13,016 nt of DNA from Candidatus Bipolaricaulota bacterium (GTDB lineage: Bacteria > Bipolaricaulota > Bipolaricaulia > Bipolaricaulales > Bipolaricaulaceae). Positions 12,026 to 13,016 of this stretch are shown piece by piece (within the stretch, counting starts at the first letter, position 1; each line of letters begins with the position of its first letter). A program made the position numbers and the translations under genes. The stretch is taken from assembly GCA_015661965.1 (NCBI GenBank), contig DQVA01000290.1:1-13016 (forward strand), read 5' to 3'. The notes below the pieces were generated by a model. It worked only from the letters and a program-made list of their open reading frames with translations. It ran no database searches and had not been told where the DNA came from.

Positions 12026-12763
12026 CTAGTCCATGCGAATGCCGCCGTTCACCGAGATGGTCTCCCCGGTGATGTAGGAGGCTTCATCGGAGCACAGGAA
12101 AGCGATCACCGCCGCCACCTCCTCGGGCTCGGCGGCCCGGCCCAGGGGGATCTGGGCGGCGATCTCCTTCCCCCGCCGTTCCAGGGCCTCCCGGTTCATG
12201 TCGGTGGCGGTGAACCCCGGGCAGACAGCGTTGACCGTGATCCCATGGGGGGCTAAGGCGGCGGCCAGGGACTTGGTGAGCCCCAGTAGGCCCGCCTTGG
12301 CCGCCGCGTAATGGGCTCCGTGGGCGGAGCCGGTGAGGGCCCGGAGGGAAGACACGTTCACGATGCGCCCGAAGCCAGCCTCAATCATGTACGGGGCGGC
12401 CACCTGGGCGGCCACGAACGCCGCGGTCAGGGTCACGGTGTGCATCCGCTCCCAGTCCTCCAGGGAGATCTCCTCCCAGGGGACGCGCTGCACATAGCCG
12501 GCGTTGTTCACCAGGGCGTGCAACCCCCCCAGGCGGTCGGCGGCCTCCCGCACCCCCTCCCGGGTGCGGGCCGGATCGGCCAAATCCACCTGTAATACCA
12601 CCGCCCGGCGGCCTAACCGTTCCACCTCCGCGGCCACCGCCTCGGCCGCCAGCCGCTGGCTGCGATAGGTGATGGCCACGTCGTACCCCTTGGCCGCCAG
12701 CCGCAAAGCAGTAGCGGCGCCAATGCCTCGCGATCCCCCGGTCACCAGCGCACAGCGCTTCAT
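12026..12763 (-). CDS. Short-chain dehydrogenase/reductase (FabG-like)
   Basis: A 245-residue NAD(P)-dependent oxidoreductase of the classical SDR family. It has a cofactor motif TGGSRGIG (8-15), NNAG (86-89), catalytic Ser139 (NVSS), and Tyr152 with Lys156 (HYAAAK). The C-terminus SYITGETISVNGGIRMD is typical of FabG-type proteins. The fourth catalytic residue, an Asn usually found in VNLTG, appears as Thr111 (VTLTA). The ATG at 12763 has AAGGAGG at 12768-12774. An upstream in-frame start would add 13 residues before the cofactor motif and overlap upp, so it is rejected. The gene follows upp by 10 bases. It could be 3-oxoacyl-ACP reductase or a sugar/polyol dehydrogenase, and the neighbouring isomerase-like gene makes the latter plausible. 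Confidence 0.88.
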   Translation of the reverse strand: MKRCALVTGGSRGIGAATALRLAAKGYDVAITYRSQRLAAEAVAAEVERLGRRAVVLQVDLADPARTREGVREAADRLGGLHALVNNAGYVQRVPWEEISLEDWERMHTVTLTAAFVAAQVAAPYMIEAGFGRIVNVSSLRALTGSAHGAHYAAAKAGLLGLTKSLAAALAPHGITVNAVCPGFTATDMNREALERRGKEIAAQIPLGRAAEPEEVAAVIAFLCSDEASYITGETISVNGGIRMD

Positions 12764-12773
12764 GCTCCCTCCT

Positions 12774-13016
12774 TCAGGTCCCAAACAGCCGGTCACCGGC
12801 ATCCCCCAACCCGGGGAGGATGTAGCCGTGTTCGTTCAGCTCCCGGTCCAAGGCGGCGGTATAGATGGGCACATCTGGATGGACCCGGCGGAAGGTCCGC
12901 ACCCCCTCTGGGGCCGCTACCAGGCATAGGACCCGCACGTCCTCGGCCCCGCTCTCCTTTACCAGCCGCACCGCCTCCACCGCCGAACCGCCGGTGGCCA
13001 GCATGGGGTCCACCAC
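12774..13016 (-). CDS. upp: Uracil phosphoribosyltransferase, C-terminal part
   Basis: The last 80 residues of the pyrimidine-salvage enzyme that makes UMP from uracil and PRPP; the start lies beyond the right edge. The visible part begins VVDPMLATGGSAVEAVRLVK, the PRPP-binding loop of the enzyme. It continues with LVAAPEGV and the uracil-binding C-terminus YILPGLGDAGDRLFGT, all highly conserved in Upp. The first residue shown is an internal Val (GTG), not a start. The stop lies 10 bases before the SDR start and overlaps the SDR SD, so the genes are cotranscribed. Confidence 0.95.
   Translation of the reverse strand: MVDPMLATGGSAVEAVRLVKESGAEDVRVLCLVAAPEGVRTFRRVHPDVPIYTAALDRELNEHGYILPGLGDAGDRLFGT

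Noticed and set aside
12764..12802. 13-residue N-terminal extension of the SDR
   Set aside because: It would begin inside upp. A good SD precedes the internal ATG, and SDRs start just before the TGGSRGIG motif.

Overview
The window is GC-rich bacterial chromosome, tightly packed with 15 convincing protein genes (two cut by the window edges), one tRNA and one probable leader peptide. Start codons are often GTG, Shine-Dalgarno (SD) sites are mostly strong, gene overlaps are common, and the tRNA encodes its own CCA. Both ABC binding proteins have signal peptides without a lipobox cysteine, which fits a cell with an outer membrane and periplasm. I cannot assign a phylum from the sequence. High-GC, possibly thermophilic lineages such as Deinococcus-Thermus or Bipolaricaulota are guesses only.

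Left part, minus strand. A PadR-family regulator (start 1553) opens an operon with an iron-complex/cobalamin-type binding protein and the first codons of what is probably its FecCD-type permease, which runs off the left edge. All junctions overlap. Upstream on the same strand is an exported seven-bladed WD40-type protein of unknown role (1618-2868). Next comes a polar amino-acid ABC importer, read in the order binding protein (4561-5349), permease (3841-4515), permease (3163-3834), with no ATPase gene nearby. A GC-rich hairpin separates the binding protein from the permeases.

Centre. A divergent control region (5350-5718) separates that importer from a ClpB-like AAA+ unfoldase (5719-7968). 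On the plus side it holds a near-consensus promoter followed by a CIRCE-like inverted repeat. On the minus side it holds a promoter, a histidine-rich leader ORF with a strong SD, and a structured leader that can mask the SD of the binding protein. The unfoldase has two complete ATPase modules but no ClpB middle domain and no ClpP-binding loop. It runs tail-to-tail into a small COG2426-type membrane protein (7933-8394), with a 36-base overlap.

Right part. A tRNA with a CAU anticodon has its own promoter and is followed directly by an RNase H-fold gene with altered catalytic residues, dtd (D-aminoacyl-tRNA deacylase) and rpmF (ribosomal protein L32), a plus-strand group with a translation theme. 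It ends at a GC-rich hairpin shared with the convergent minus-strand operon upp (cut by the right edge), an SDR oxidoreductase, a TIM-barrel sugar-isomerase-like protein and an MFS transporter. The most notable points are the control region at 5350-5718, the shortened ClpB-like protein, the degenerate RNase H-like protein behind the tRNA, and the PadR promoter with an internal dyad.
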